This document shows positions 24,527 to 34,163 of a stretch of 64,000 bases of DNA, one piece after another. The position numbers were made by a program, and so were the translations under genes. The stretch spans positions 124,001 to 188,000 of the forward strand of contig NZ_FNNR01000010.1 of the NCBI RefSeq assembly GCF_900106835.1, written 5' to 3'. Under the pieces are notes generated by a model. That model saw nothing but the letters and a program-made list of their open reading frames with translations. It had not been told where the DNA came from and did not search any database. How positions within the stretch are numbered: the stretch's first letter is position 1; every line of letters starts with the position of its first letter. This DNA is from Arthrobacter sp. cf158. Lineage in GTDB: Bacteria; Actinomycetota; Actinomycetes; Actinomycetales; Micrococcaceae.

Positions 24527-26178
24527 TAGCCAATCCTGCTGGCTACAGGCCTCGCGGTTATAGGGCCGGGGCTGTGATCGCCGCGGATCCGCTTCAAAAC
24601 CAGCTCTGCACTGATCAAGCACATGGGGACACCGACGCCGGGTGCCGTGGTGGCACCGGCGTAGTAGAGGCCGCGTACGCGCTTGGAGGCATTTTGGGCG
24701 CGAAACATGGCACTCTGCCGGAGAGTGTGTGCTGGTCCCAGCATGCCGCCGCGCCAGGAGTTGTAATCGCGGGCGAAGTCGGCCGGGCCGATGGTGTGCC
24801 GCACGACGATGCGCTCGCGGAGGTCCGGGATGTTGGCCCACTGGGCGATCTGGTCGATGGCGGCGTCGGCGGTCCGTTCGATGGGGAGATCGCCGCTGCC
24901 ATCAGGGCCGCCGGCCCCAAGGGAGGGATCGGCAGGGACGGGAACAAGGACAAAGAGATTCTCGTGGTTCTGCGGTGCGACACCGGCGTCGGTGGCGCTG
25001 GGTTTGCAAACGTAGAGGGATGCCGGGTCCGGGATGCTGGTCTCCTCGCCGAAGATCGACGCGAAATTCGCTTCCCAGTCCCGGGTGAAGAACAAGGAAT
25101 GATGGGGCAGCTCCGGGAGTTTGCCCTTGACGCCCAACATCACCAGGACTGCCCCGGGCCCACTGGTGCGGCTCTGCCAGTACTTGCTGCCGTAACTGCG
25201 GTCCCGGACGCCGAGCAGTTGCGTTTCGGTGTGGTGGAGGTCGGCGCCGGAGACTACTTGGTCTGCCACACTGTAGTGCTCTGCGCCGGAACTGTCGCGC
25301 CATTTCACGCCCGTGACCTCACGGCTATCCTTGCCGGACAAACCGGCGGGAAGGTTCAGGCCGTCAAAGCGCCCCAGTTTCTTGATGTGCGCCGCTTCAC
25401 GGGTGGTGATTTTGAGGGCCTCCGCACCTGTGTGGATCCGCACGCCGGCAGCCAGGGCCAAAGCTTCCAGCCTGCCCACAAGCTCCCAGAAGCCGCCCAT
25501 GGGGTACTGCACTCCGTCGCCAAGGTCCAAAGCGCTCATCAAGTGGTACATCGCAGGAGCAGCGGACGGGTTGGTGCCAAGAAAAACAGCCGGGTATCCC
25601 AGCACCTGCCGGAGTACCGGGTGCTGGAACCGTTGGGCGACGTACTTGTCCAACGGAGTCAGGAGAAGCTGTGCCAGCTTGGGAAGGCTCCTCACTACCT
25701 CCGGTTGGAGCAGGGCAGGCAGCTTGGTGAACGGGTTGTAGAGGAAGAAACGTTCAGCCATCTCCGTCGTGTGCCGCGCGGAGGCCAGGTACGCGGAGAG
25801 TTCCTTGGCGCTGCCGGGCTCAACCCTTTCGAAGGTCTCCAAAACCTGATCGCTGCCCAACGGGACAGTGAGCGGATCCGGCCGTACGCCGTCGTGGTTT
25901 GGTTCGCTGAAGACGCGGTACGCGGGGCTGAGCGTTCGCAGGTCCAACTGTTCCGCAGTGGAGGTGCCCAGCAGTTTGAAGAAATGGTCGAACACACCAG
26001 GCATGAGGTACCAGGACGGGCCGGTATCAAAGCGGAAGCCGTCCCGTTCGAGGCTGCCCGCGCGCCCGCCTACCCGCTCGCGCTGCTCGAGGAGCTGGAC
26101 CTCGTGACCTTCGTGGGCCAGGAGGGCGGCGGTGGCAAGCCCGGCAATGCCACCGCCGATCACTACTGTGCGGGTCAT
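24526..26178 (-). CDS. crtI: Phytoene desaturase
   Basis: A 550-residue FAD-dependent desaturase that converts phytoene to lycopene by successive dehydrogenations. The dinucleotide fold VIGGGIAGLATAALLA is at the N-terminus, followed by ERVGGRAGSLERDGFRFDTG. The C-terminal GLYYAGATTAPGVGVPM is the classical CrtI signature. The start overlaps the crtB stop by 4 bases. Length and motifs are normal for the family. Confidence 0.94.
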   Translation of the reverse strand: MTRTVVIGGGIAGLATAALLAHEGHEVQLLEQRERVGGRAGSLERDGFRFDTGPSWYLMPGVFDHFFKLLGTSTAEQLDLRTLSPAYRVFSEPNHDGVRPDPLTVPLGSDQVLETFERVEPGSAKELSAYLASARHTTEMAERFFLYNPFTKLPALLQPEVVRSLPKLAQLLLTPLDKYVAQRFQHPVLRQVLGYPAVFLGTNPSAAPAMYHLMSALDLGDGVQYPMGGFWELVGRLEALALAAGVRIHTGAEALKITTREAAHIKKLGRFDGLNLPAGLSGKDSREVTGVKWRDSSGAEHYSVADQVVSGADLHHTETQLLGVRDRSYGSKYWQSRTSGPGAVLVMLGVKGKLPELPHHSLFFTRDWEANFASIFGEETSIPDPASLYVCKPSATDAGVAPQNHENLFVLVPVPADPSLGAGGPDGSGDLPIERTADAAIDQIAQWANIPDLRERIVVRHTIGPADFARDYNSWRGGMLGPAHTLRQSAMFRAQNASKRVRGLYYAGATTAPGVGVPMCLISAELVLKRIRGDHSPGPITARPVASRIG

Positions 26179-27080
26179 CGGTGCAGCTCCATCCAGGTTG
26201 AGGCGACGGCCCGTGCGGCCAGCCCGGCTTTCACGGCATCCGGCACGCGGACACGGGAGCGGTAAAGCTCATCGACGGTGGTCTGCTCAATCCTGTCCGT
26301 CAATGCCGAGAAGAGGGCAAGAGCGCTTCTAACCGCGGCCCGGGCGTCGTGGGGCAGCAGCGGAATGACGGCGCCCGCGTCTGCAAGTTGGGCGCGGATA
26401 GTGCCCACCCATTCAACGCGGTCACGGTCCTCAAGGTGGTCCGAAGTGCCAAGGTAACTGCGCCCGAGCCGGTGGGTGTCGTCCGCCAGATCGCGGAGGA
26501 AGTTGATGTTTTGGAAAGCAGCACCCAACCTTCCGGCGCCGTACTCCAGGGCCGCAGCGTCGGCGTCGTCGATGTTTTCCTCCCGCATGAAGACACGCAG
26601 GCACATCAGCCCAACCACCTCGGCCGAACCGTGCACGTAGCCTTGGTGCGCCTCGGAATCGAAGCGCAGGGGCACGGCCGGCGCAGCGCTGCGCTCGCCG
26701 AGATCGGTACGCATGGAAGCGAAGAAGGGGTCGATGAGTGTTTCATCAATGCCGGCCGCGCGGGCGGTCTGGGCGAAGGCGTGGATGATGAGGTCGCTGC
26801 TGTATCCGATGTTGACGGCGCTGTGCGTTTCATCAATGAAGTGGGTGAGGGCCTGGCACTGCTCCTCATAACTAAGGCCAGCTTCGGCGGTGACTCCGTC
26901 CACCAACTCGTCAGCCACGCGTACCAGGGCGTAGATGTTCCGGACGTGCTGGCGGTGCCTGGAGCCGAGCAGCCTGCAGGCCAGGCCGAAGGAAGTGGAG
27001 TAGGCGGCGATCACCTGGTTGGCAGCACGCTCGGCGGTGCGGGTGAAGTGAGTTAAGGAAGTATCGGTGGCGATACTCAT
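26175..27080 (-). CDS. crtB: Phytoene synthase
   Basis: A 301-residue head-to-head prenyl synthase that joins two geranylgeranyl diphosphates to phytoene. The first Asp-rich region is RVADELVDG. The second is LRDLADDTHRLGRSYLG, a slightly divergent form of the usual DxxxD block. The start overlaps the crtE stop (ATGA). It lies in the expected crtE-crtB-crtI order. Confidence 0.93.
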   Translation of the reverse strand: MSIATDTSLTHFTRTAERAANQVIAAYSTSFGLACRLLGSRHRQHVRNIYALVRVADELVDGVTAEAGLSYEEQCQALTHFIDETHSAVNIGYSSDLIIHAFAQTARAAGIDETLIDPFFASMRTDLGERSAAPAVPLRFDSEAHQGYVHGSAEVVGLMCLRVFMREENIDDADAAALEYGAGRLGAAFQNINFLRDLADDTHRLGRSYLGTSDHLEDRDRVEWVGTIRAQLADAGAVIPLLPHDARAAVRSALALFSALTDRIEQTTVDELYRSRVRVPDAVKAGLAARAVASTWMELHR

Positions 27081-28180
27081 GATTGCCGTCCTTCCAGTTG
27101 CGCCGCGAGGTCCAGCAGGACGTTCCGGGCACTCGGCGGAATCGTGTTGGTCAGCAGGTGGTTGAAGGCCTGCAGTTGCTCATCGATGAGCCCTTGGACG
27201 AAGGTCTCCGCCCCGCAGTCGCTCAGGCACTGGCGGACGTGTTCGGCTTCTGTCCCGTTGAGTTCCGGGCTGCCGAAGAACGGCTCGATGTCCGGCCACG
27301 CGCTGGTGGTCCGCGCGTGGGCAATGATGGCGGTTTCCTTGCCCTCGCGGAGGTCGGAAAAAGGATCCTTGCCGTGGCGGCGAGGATCCCCGAAGGTGGA
27401 CAAAAGATCGTCCTGGAGCTGGAAGGCGAGCCCCAGATGCCTGCCGGCCGTGGCCAGCGCGGTCTCGACGGCGAAATCAGCACCGGAAAGCGCTGCGGCG
27501 GCACGCAGCGGCAACTCGAAAGTGTACGTTGCCGTCTTGTAGCCGCACATCACCAGGATGGTCTCCAGGTCAGGGGCGATGATGCCGTCGCCAAGGCCCA
27601 CATCCAGCTGTTCGCCGGCTACGGTCTCGTTGATGGTGTGTTCCAGAAGATCGAGGAGCCGCAGGCGCAGTTGATGGGGAAGGTCGGCCCGGGCGAACGC
27701 CTGGTGGGTGGCGGCCAGCAGCATGTCGCCCATGAGGATTCCACCGGTTTGTGCCCAATGGAGATCGCTTCCGGTGCGTGCACCGTCAATGTTGCCCGGA
27801 AGTGCGCCCGCTTCAGCAAGGAGGGAGCCGATCAGGTTGGGGTGCCCGCGGCGGACGAGGTCGCCGTCAATCACGTCGTCGTGGAGCAGGAAGGAATAGT
27901 GGAGCAGTTCGATGGCCGCGGAGATGGTGATGGCGGTTTCCCGCTGCTCTGGCGGTGTGGAGCCGGGCGGTTTCAGGGCGTCGTAGGTCTCCATGAGCAG
28001 CAAGGGGCGGACGAACTTCCCGCCCAGGACATTCTGGCCGGCAAGCGCCCACAGCCGGGCGAAGTGGGGTCCGTAAGCCGTCGCGGCGCCGGCCCTTTTG
28101 CCGATGAGCCCGCTGAGCTCATTTTCGACGGCGGTGCAAAGCTCGGTGCGGCTGCTGAGCGCGTTGGAGGTGATGGTCAT
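27077..28180 (-). CDS. crtE: Geranylgeranyl diphosphate synthase
   Basis: A 367-residue trans-polyprenyl diphosphate synthase. The first Asp-rich motif is LLHDDVIDGD and the second LAFQLQDDLLSTFGD. In this operon it supplies C20 diphosphate to CrtB. The ATG at 28180 overlaps the idi stop by 4 bases; a longer frame to 28249 runs into idi without homology. The small residues before the first DD motif fit a C20 rather than C15 product, but this is an inference. Confidence 0.92.
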   Translation of the reverse strand: MTITSNALSSRTELCTAVENELSGLIGKRAGAATAYGPHFARLWALAGQNVLGGKFVRPLLLMETYDALKPPGSTPPEQRETAITISAAIELLHYSFLLHDDVIDGDLVRRGHPNLIGSLLAEAGALPGNIDGARTGSDLHWAQTGGILMGDMLLAATHQAFARADLPHQLRLRLLDLLEHTINETVAGEQLDVGLGDGIIAPDLETILVMCGYKTATYTFELPLRAAAALSGADFAVETALATAGRHLGLAFQLQDDLLSTFGDPRRHGKDPFSDLREGKETAIIAHARTTSAWPDIEPFFGSPELNGTEAEHVRQCLSDCGAETFVQGLIDEQLQAFNHLLTNTIPPSARNVLLDLAAQLEGRQS

Positions 28181-28731
28181 GCCCGAGCTCCGCTGTGGAG
28201 CGGGAGTGCGCGGGCCTCCAGGAGCTGCGGGAACTGCAATCCGAGCCACGGACTGAATGCCGAAGGCGTGTGGTCCAGGGCTTCGGCGAGCAGCGCGGGT
28301 GAGATCCAGGCCCAGTCGGCTACCTCACTGGGGTTTGGCTGGAGCGGGCCGCTGATCCGTGCCACGTAGACGGGACAGACCTCATTCTCGACGATTCCGG
28401 TGGGGTCCACTGCCCGGTAGCGGAAGTGGGGGAGGACCAGTTCGATGCGGTTTGCGTCCACTCCCAGTTCAAAGTGGGCCCTCCGCATGATGGCATCTTC
28501 AAATGCTTCCCCCGGTCCCGGGTGCCCGCAGAAACTGTTGGTCCATACGCCCGGCCACGTTTTCTTCTCGGGTGATCGGCGGGTGAGCAGTACTTCTCCG
28601 GCGTCGTTCAGCAGGTAGCAGGAGAAGGCGAGGTGGAGCGGGGTTTCCAAGGTGTGAACGGCCGCTTTGGGGGCCTCGCCGATGGGTGTTCCCGCGTCAT
28701 CCAGGAGGACCACCATCTCTGTCGCGTTCAT
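28177..28731 (-). CDS. idi: Isopentenyl-diphosphate delta-isomerase, type I
   Basis: A 184-residue NUDIX-fold isomerase that interconverts isopentenyl and dimethylallyl diphosphate. TNSFCGHPGPGEAFEDAIMRRAHFELG carries the active-site Cys, metal-binding His and acidic residues, and RYRAVDPTGIVENEVCPVY matches the later block with the active Glu. The ATG at 28731 follows GGAGGAAGG. It is the first gene of the carotenoid operon, so precursor supply is controlled with the pathway. A longer frame to 28890 crosses the divergent promoter and is rejected. Confidence 0.93.
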   Translation of the reverse strand: MNATEMVVLLDDAGTPIGEAPKAAVHTLETPLHLAFSCYLLNDAGEVLLTRRSPEKKTWPGVWTNSFCGHPGPGEAFEDAIMRRAHFELGVDANRIELVLPHFRYRAVDPTGIVENEVCPVYVARISGPLQPNPSEVADWAWISPALLAEALDHTPSAFSPWLGLQFPQLLEARALPLHSGARA

Positions 28732-28834
28732 TGTGCGCCTTCCTCCGGGAACCTTTGCCTCGCCGCAGCTGGATATTGCTAGACAAGCTAGAAGAAAGGC
28801 TACCATGTAGGAAGTTAGGTGTAACATACTCAAC

Positions 28835-29428
28835 ATGTCCAGTCCTGAAGAGATTCCTGAAGAAGCCGGGACCCCGGTTTCCTTCGGCATCTATCACCTG
28901 GACGCCAACGATCCCCATCAGGAACTGGTGGACAGATCAGGGCTTTCCGAAGAGGACGTCCAGCAGATCAGCCACCTCATGGCAGCGCTGGGCAGGCTGC
29001 GGGAAGCTGAGCAGCGCCTCTCGGACGCCTCCTTGCGATACATGAAACTCAACCAGTCAGACATGCGCGCATTGCACTACCTGATTGTTTGCGCCAACCA
29101 TGATGTGATCGCCACGCCGGGCGCAATAGCGGCGCGGCTCCACATCTCGACGGCGTCAACCACCAAGCTGCTGGACCGGCTGGAAAAGGCGGGTCACGTC
29201 ACGCGACGTGCCCACCCCTCCGACCGTCGGGCCCTTGCCATCGCGATCACCCCCGAGACGCACGAGGCCGCGATGCGGACCGTCGGGCGGCAGCAGGCAA
29301 AGCGGTTCCTGGCCGCAGCGCGGCTGACATCCACGGAACGGGACACGGTGATGCGGTTCCTGGATGACATGGCGGAGGAGATTGACGTCTCCGACGACGC
29401 TTGGGCAGGTACCGCTCCTAGCCAGTAG
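28835..29428 (+). CDS. MarR-family regulator divergent from the carotenoid operon (CrtR-like)
   Basis: A 197-residue MarR protein with its winged helix at about 75-150 (ATPGAIAARLHISTASTTKLLDRLEKAGHV, wing HPSDRRALAI). It is divergent from idi with 103 bases between starts, the same arrangement as crtR and crtE in Corynebacterium glutamicum, where CrtR represses the operon and is released by geranylgeranyl diphosphate. A similar role is likely. TAACAT ends 7 bases before the ATG, so the mRNA may be leaderless. Its end overlaps the convergent CocE-type gene by 11 bases. Confidence 0.88.
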   Translation: MSSPEEIPEEAGTPVSFGIYHLDANDPHQELVDRSGLSEEDVQQISHLMAALGRLREAEQRLSDASLRYMKLNQSDMRALHYLIVCANHDVIATPGAIAARLHISTASTTKLLDRLEKAGHVTRRAHPSDRRALAIAITPETHEAAMRTVGRQQAKRFLAAARLTSTERDTVMRFLDDMAEEIDVSDDAWAGTAPSQ

Positions 29429-31136
29429 TGGTGAACGGCAACACAAGCCTCGACTGATGCGCCGCGTCCCGGTAGATCTTGTGCGTGACGGGTCTGCCCA
29501 CCGGCAGGTGGAAGGCATCCGGCGGGAGCAGGGCATTGTGCTCGTCAGCCAAGGGCTCGCTGTTCGAGAGCTCCACGGTGAGGTGATGGCCCGGTTTGAA
29601 CGTGTTGGCGAACGGGTAGAGGCGCAGAACGTACTCTTCGATCTGCCCGGGTTCCACCGGAATTTCCTTGGTGTGCGGGTGGTACGGGCTGCCCTCGGTG
29701 GTCCGTTCGTCCAGCTCGCGGTGTGATGCCTTGAGGTATCCGCTGGTGATCAGTTGGCGTTTGCCGTTGGGCGCGTAGTCCCACAGCCGGAGGATGAAGT
29801 TGGTGTCCGGCTGGTCGATTTCTGCGAAGATATGCGCGGCACCGGCCCCGATCATCTCCGTATCCTGCTCAAACGGCGGCGTGCTCCAGCTGAGGATTTC
29901 CACCTTGTCCGTCACGGTGAGGGGAGCTTGGTAGAAGCCGTCCGGTGCAGCGTACTCCGCACCCATCAACTCAGGTTCGGTGGAGAGCTTGTGCCGGGGG
30001 CGCAGGTAGAGCGAGGTGTACTCGATATCCTTCGGCGGCCATTGATCGGCGGTGACCACCTCGCGTGAGCCCTCCACGAAGACACTGACAGCCGGCTCGT
30101 CCATGATGCCGTTATCGATGCCCTTGATCCAGTAGTCATACCACCTGAACATCTTGTCGTGTTCTTCGATGAACGGCCGGGACTGCATGGGCGGATAGGG
30201 TCCGATATCGAGTTTTCGGGGACCTTTCAGCGAGTCGAACAATTCGATGGTGCCATCCATGGTCCACCCCCGGCCCTGGTCGATCTGCAGCCACACCGGA
30301 ATGTCGATATTTGGCGCGAGGGTGATGGGATTCCGTTCCTCGTACCACTCGCCATCGAGTTCGTTCATGACGATGTCGAACCAGGCCTCATGGTTCTTGG
30401 GGTAGTTCAGCACATGGACCAGATTGGGCCAGGCGGCTACGTCCGGGTCCTTCAGGCGTTGTTGGACGAGGTCTTTCAGTTCGTCGGGGGAGTACTTCTC
30501 CATCATGCGCGACTTCACATTGTCCGTGAACGCCCAGCCCGAGTCCCCACCGCGGCCTTCCCGGGCAGCGCGCGGCATGAACCACATGATGCCGCCGTGG
30601 TACGTGGTCTCGTAGAAGTCGTAGTGGCCACCGGAAACGAAGATCGCCTTCAGGCTCGGCGGGCGCTCGGCCGCAGCGAGGACCTGCATGGAGCCGAAGT
30701 AGGAGATGCCCACCATGCCCACGTTGCCGTCGCACCAAGGCTGCGCGGCTACCCACTCGATGAAGTCGTAGGCATCCTGGCCCAGGGAAACCCCGCCGGC
30801 GTTGTAATTGCCGATGTGCTCACCGCCGGAATGGCCGGACCCGCGGAGGTCGCCGATCACATGGACGTAATCCTCCTGCACGATCCGGGCGATGTCGCCC
30901 GCTTCTATGCATCCATCCCACATCGGGCTCGGACGACGCTGTGGAGGGGTAGTCAACGCCAGCGCCTGTAACTCCTTGCCGTAGGGACTCAGGGCAACCA
31001 GCGCTGGCCGGGGTTTCTCCTCGGTGCCCTGGTAGGCGTCCGCCGCGAGTTCGATGCCGTCCCGCATGGGGACGCGCAGGTCCTTCTGGACCGCGATTTT
31101 TTCGCCGCCGGCACTGAGAAACTGGATGTCATCCAT
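29418..31136 (-). CDS. CocE/NonD-family hydrolase
   Basis: A 572-residue serine hydrolase of the X-prolyl dipeptidyl-peptidase/CocE group, whose members cleave esters or amides such as cocaine or alpha-amino acid esters. The nucleophile is Ser 145 in GISYFG; GDLRGSGHSGGE precedes it, and the C-terminal half is the typical jelly-roll domain. There is no signal peptide. It is the last gene of a six-gene operon and overlaps the preceding hydrolase gene by 8 bases. The natural substrate is unknown. A much longer frame to 31580 is only an overlap with the preceding gene. Confidence 0.88.
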   Translation of the reverse strand: MDDIQFLSAGGEKIAVQKDLRVPMRDGIELAADAYQGTEEKPRPALVALSPYGKELQALALTTPPQRRPSPMWDGCIEAGDIARIVQEDYVHVIGDLRGSGHSGGEHIGNYNAGGVSLGQDAYDFIEWVAAQPWCDGNVGMVGISYFGSMQVLAAAERPPSLKAIFVSGGHYDFYETTYHGGIMWFMPRAAREGRGGDSGWAFTDNVKSRMMEKYSPDELKDLVQQRLKDPDVAAWPNLVHVLNYPKNHEAWFDIVMNELDGEWYEERNPITLAPNIDIPVWLQIDQGRGWTMDGTIELFDSLKGPRKLDIGPYPPMQSRPFIEEHDKMFRWYDYWIKGIDNGIMDEPAVSVFVEGSREVVTADQWPPKDIEYTSLYLRPRHKLSTEPELMGAEYAAPDGFYQAPLTVTDKVEILSWSTPPFEQDTEMIGAGAAHIFAEIDQPDTNFILRLWDYAPNGKRQLITSGYLKASHRELDERTTEGSPYHPHTKEIPVEPGQIEEYVLRLYPFANTFKPGHHLTVELSNSEPLADEHNALLPPDAFHLPVGRPVTHKIYRDAAHQSRLVLPFTTTG

Positions 31137-32091
31137 GGGTAGCCTTCCGTTCAAACCGGTTCGAAAAGTGTGTGGTGTACCCGTGCAGGGTGGTGAAGAA
31201 CGGAGACGGTTCCAGACTGGGGTCTCCGGTGTAGCCAAGGTCCTCTGCCACTGCGGCGAAAGGCGAGTAGGCCGACGTCGTGCCTTCCAGCCCTGCCTCA
31301 AGGCAGCGGCACGCGGCGCTGCTGACGCGGGTTTCGACGTCGATGCTTTCCTGGAGGGCGCGGCGCGCCTGTGTTTCGTCAAGCTCGACGCCGAACGGCT
31401 CACCATCCGCGCCCCGGTACGGATGACCCAGGTAGAGGTGCCGCGGCCGGATGTCATCGCGAAGGTACTGCAGGCTGGCGCGGTACGCCGCCGGATCCAC
31501 AAATCCCGGAAAACCGTTGGCCGCTCCGTGAACCTGGACGGCGTCGCCCACGAACACATCGTTCTGGCCGTCGATGACATAGGCCACCGAGCCCGGAGTG
31601 TGTCCCGGTACTGAGTGGACAGACACTGTCACGTCACCGCCCAGGGAAATGGTTTCGCCGCCCTGGACCAGCAGGTCAGGCTCCATTTCCCCGGAGATGA
31701 CGGCGTCCGCCGCGGCGCCAACCCGGGACGCGCCGTCGGGGTCCGTTAAGTACTGCCCACGGCCAGCCAGGTATTCGTCCACATGGGCGCGGCGTGACCG
31801 CAGCATCGGTGCGTCGGCTTGGTGGATGACCACCTTGGCCTGCCGTCCCGTGAGCTCCCATAGGGCATGGGCTCCGCCGATGTGGTCGATGTGCCCGTGG
31901 GTCAGCAGGATCCAACGGACGTCCTCTATGCGGCGGCCGATCGCTTCCAGTGCGGGGATCATGCCCTCCGCGGGCGAGGACGCGATTCCGGTGTCCACAA
32001 TGGCGGGCTCGGGAGCGTCGATGTAGAAGCTGTACAGGCCAAAACGGCCCCACGGAGAGACGATCGGATGAACGCGTACTGGCTGCGTCAT
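31129..32091 (-). CDS. Metallo-beta-lactamase-fold hydrolase
   Basis: A 320-residue binuclear-metal hydrolase. The signature THGHIDHIGG gives His 65, His 67, Asp 69 and His 70; SVPGHTPGS and FVGDAV supply the next His and the bridging Asp, and YLGHPYRGA the last His. The fold covers thiolesterases, lactonases and other hydrolases, so the substrate is open. Its start overlaps the stop of the HSL-type hydrolase gene by 4 bases and its end overlaps the CocE-type gene by 8, so the three hydrolases are translationally coupled. Confidence 0.88.
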   Translation of the reverse strand: MTQPVRVHPIVSPWGRFGLYSFYIDAPEPAIVDTGIASSPAEGMIPALEAIGRRIEDVRWILLTHGHIDHIGGAHALWELTGRQAKVVIHQADAPMLRSRRAHVDEYLAGRGQYLTDPDGASRVGAAADAVISGEMEPDLLVQGGETISLGGDVTVSVHSVPGHTPGSVAYVIDGQNDVFVGDAVQVHGAANGFPGFVDPAAYRASLQYLRDDIRPRHLYLGHPYRGADGEPFGVELDETQARRALQESIDVETRVSSAACRCLEAGLEGTTSAYSPFAAVAEDLGYTGDPSLEPSPFFTTLHGYTTHFSNRFERKATHG

Positions 32092-33020
32092 TTCCGGGGA
32101 CTCCGGTTCAGGAATTCCGAGGTCTCCGCGAACACGCGGTGGAACTCCGGGATCCAGGAGAAGTTCTGGACGAAGCCGTGGTTGGCGCCGCTGTACCGGC
32201 TGACTGTGGTGTCCACGCCCGCCTCGTCCAATCGCTGTCCGTACAGTTCGCCTTCATCCCGCAGGGGATCGAACTCGGCGGTGACGATCAGCGCAGGTGG
32301 CAGCCCGGTCAGGTCAGCCCGTTTGATAGGGGAGACGAGCGGGTCGCCCGGCTCCGCACCGCCGTCGAGATAGAAGGCGTTGAAGGGCTTCAGGCCGGCT
32401 GTCTCCAGGCCGTAGCCCTCAGCATTCTCGCGCAGGGATGGATAGCGGTCGGCATCGAAATCCAGGTCCAGCGACGGGTAATACAGAATCTGGTGGGTGA
32501 TGTGGTGGAAGCCGTCGTCGTGCGCTTTAGCGGCGACCGCTGCCACGAAGTTTCCGCCCGAACTGTCCCCGGCAATCGCAAGATTCCGGCCGTCCCAGCC
32601 GAGCATTCCTCCGTCGGATTCAGCCCAGCGGACCACGGCATAGCAGTCCTCCAGCCCCGCGGGGAAGGGTGCTTCGGGAGCCAGACGATAACCGACTGAG
32701 ATGACTTTATGGCCCGTTTCCGACGCCAGTGCCCGGGCAACGTGATCGTGGGAGTCCAGGCTGCCCAGGAAGAAGGCGCCGCCGTGAAAGTACACAATAA
32801 TGCTGTGTTCCGCCGCGTCGGTGGGCGTATAAATGCGAACCGGAACCTCACCGGCGGAGGTCACCGCTGTGGCATCGACGACGGCGTGGAGCTGCAGCCG
32901 CTTATCGGCCGGCAGGATCCGGGCTGCTTCGTCTGCGCGCAGTGCGGCGGGGTCCAGCGGCGAACCGTCGGGAGCAGGGAGAGTGGCGAGGATTTTGGCG
33001 ATCTGTGGGTGGATTGGCAT
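32088..33020 (-). CDS. HSL-family (GDXG) alpha/beta hydrolase
   Basis: A 310-residue esterase of the hormone-sensitive-lipase family. The oxyanion motif HGGAFF (79-84) and the nucleophile motif GDSSGG (Ser 153) are intact, with Asp in FDPLRDEG and His in ANHGF completing the triad. It prefers small to medium acyl esters in known relatives. The ATG at 33020 lies 13 bases after the monooxygenase stop. It is the third distinct hydrolase fold in this operon. Confidence 0.9.
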   Translation of the reverse strand: MPIHPQIAKILATLPAPDGSPLDPAALRADEAARILPADKRLQLHAVVDATAVTSAGEVPVRIYTPTDAAEHSIIVYFHGGAFFLGSLDSHDHVARALASETGHKVISVGYRLAPEAPFPAGLEDCYAVVRWAESDGGMLGWDGRNLAIAGDSSGGNFVAAVAAKAHDDGFHHITHQILYYPSLDLDFDADRYPSLRENAEGYGLETAGLKPFNAFYLDGGAEPGDPLVSPIKRADLTGLPPALIVTAEFDPLRDEGELYGQRLDEAGVDTTVSRYSGANHGFVQNFSWIPEFHRVFAETSEFLNRSPRK

Positions 33021-33033
33021 TCCAGGCCCGTCC

Positions 33034-34143
33034 TTAGGCGTTGGCCGGGAAGGCGGAGTCCACCGCATCGGCGTGCCAACCCTGGCGGGATACGCGCTGC
33101 AGTTCATCAGTCACCGGCTTTCGGGTGGCCTGGTAGATGGACAGGGCATCCTGCACGGAGTCGCCTTGGATCATCGCGTCAGCGAAACCGCCGGCGTCCA
33201 GGATGGCCGAGTTGGCGCCCTGGCCTTGGTGGTGCAGCATCGCGTGGGCGGCGTCGCCCAGCAACGCCACGGAGCCGGTGTGCCAGGAATCGATGGGATC
33301 GATGTCGAATACTGAGCGGCTGGTCACCGTGCTCAGGTCCAGTTCCCGGGCAACCTGGACGATCCGCTCGTCGAAACCTTCCAGCAGCTTCACCAGGTAG
33401 TCATTGGTGATCTCCGGTGCCCAAGAGGCGTCGTCGGAAGCGGCCGTGATGTCGTACGAGAGCTCGCCGCGGTGCCGCAATGGCAGGTTGTAGGCGATGG
33501 TGCCGTTGCTGCCCATGTAGAAGCGTGGATTATCGTCCGTCACCAAGCCGTGGGCGTCCTCGATCGAAATGACAGCGCGGTAGGCGTGCTCGCCGGAGAA
33601 TACGGGTTCTTTCTGCGAGAAGAGCTGATGGCGAACTGTGGAACGAATGCCATCCGCGCCGATGACGAGGTCAGCTGTGACAACCTCGCCGTTCTGGAAG
33701 GTGAGCGTGGCATGGTTGCCATGGTCCTGGATGGTGTTCAGCTTGTAGCCCAGATGCACCATGCCCTCGGGGAGGGCGCCGAGCAGGGCGTCGATGAAGT
33801 CTCCGCGGTGGATCATTCGGTTGTGATTGACCTGCTGGTAGGCGCGCAGGAACGGCCATTCCTCCTTCGCGAGGATGTGGCTGCCGTCCGCCGTGAGGAT
33901 TTCGAGGTGGTCGCTGGGCGAGCTCACGGCGGCGATGCGGTCAAAGATGCCCCACGTGCGGAACAGTTCCACCGACGGCGGGCGAAGGCCGATGCCCGCG
34001 CCCACCTGGGCCAACGCGGGCGCTTGCTCGTAAACGTGAACGTTCTCTGCGCCGATATTCTGCAGGGCTTTAGCTACCGAGGCTCCGCCATAGCCGCCGC
34101 CGATGATGGCGATCTTGAGGTTCTTGATCTCTGAAGTCTTCAT
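33034..34143 (-). CDS. FAD-dependent aromatic-hydroxylase-type monooxygenase
   Basis: A 369-residue group A flavoprotein monooxygenase related to salicylate and 3-hydroxybenzoate hydroxylases. The FAD fold IAIIGGGYGGASVAKALQ, the DG motif DLVIGADGIRS and the second FAD motif ALLGDAAHAMLHHQGQGANS are all present. It would use NAD(P)H and oxygen to hydroxylate an aromatic or enol-like substrate. Its substrate is unlikely to be 3-hydroxybenzoate, for which a separate hydroxylase exists at 49388. It sits between the two phosphotriesterase-like genes and the three hydrolases. Confidence 0.85.
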   Translation of the reverse strand: MKTSEIKNLKIAIIGGGYGGASVAKALQNIGAENVHVYEQAPALAQVGAGIGLRPPSVELFRTWGIFDRIAAVSSPSDHLEILTADGSHILAKEEWPFLRAYQQVNHNRMIHRGDFIDALLGALPEGMVHLGYKLNTIQDHGNHATLTFQNGEVVTADLVIGADGIRSTVRHQLFSQKEPVFSGEHAYRAVISIEDAHGLVTDDNPRFYMGSNGTIAYNLPLRHRGELSYDITAASDDASWAPEITNDYLVKLLEGFDERIVQVARELDLSTVTSRSVFDIDPIDSWHTGSVALLGDAAHAMLHHQGQGANSAILDAGGFADAMIQGDSVQDALSIYQATRKPVTDELQRVSRQGWHADAVDSAFPANA

Positions 34144-34163
34144 GGGATTCTGTGCTTTCTGGG

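Noticed and set aside
31137..31580. N-terminal extension of the CocE-type frame
   Set aside because: The 148 extra residues lie within the metallo-beta-lactamase-fold gene and show no homology. The ATG at 31136 begins a normal CocE N-terminus.
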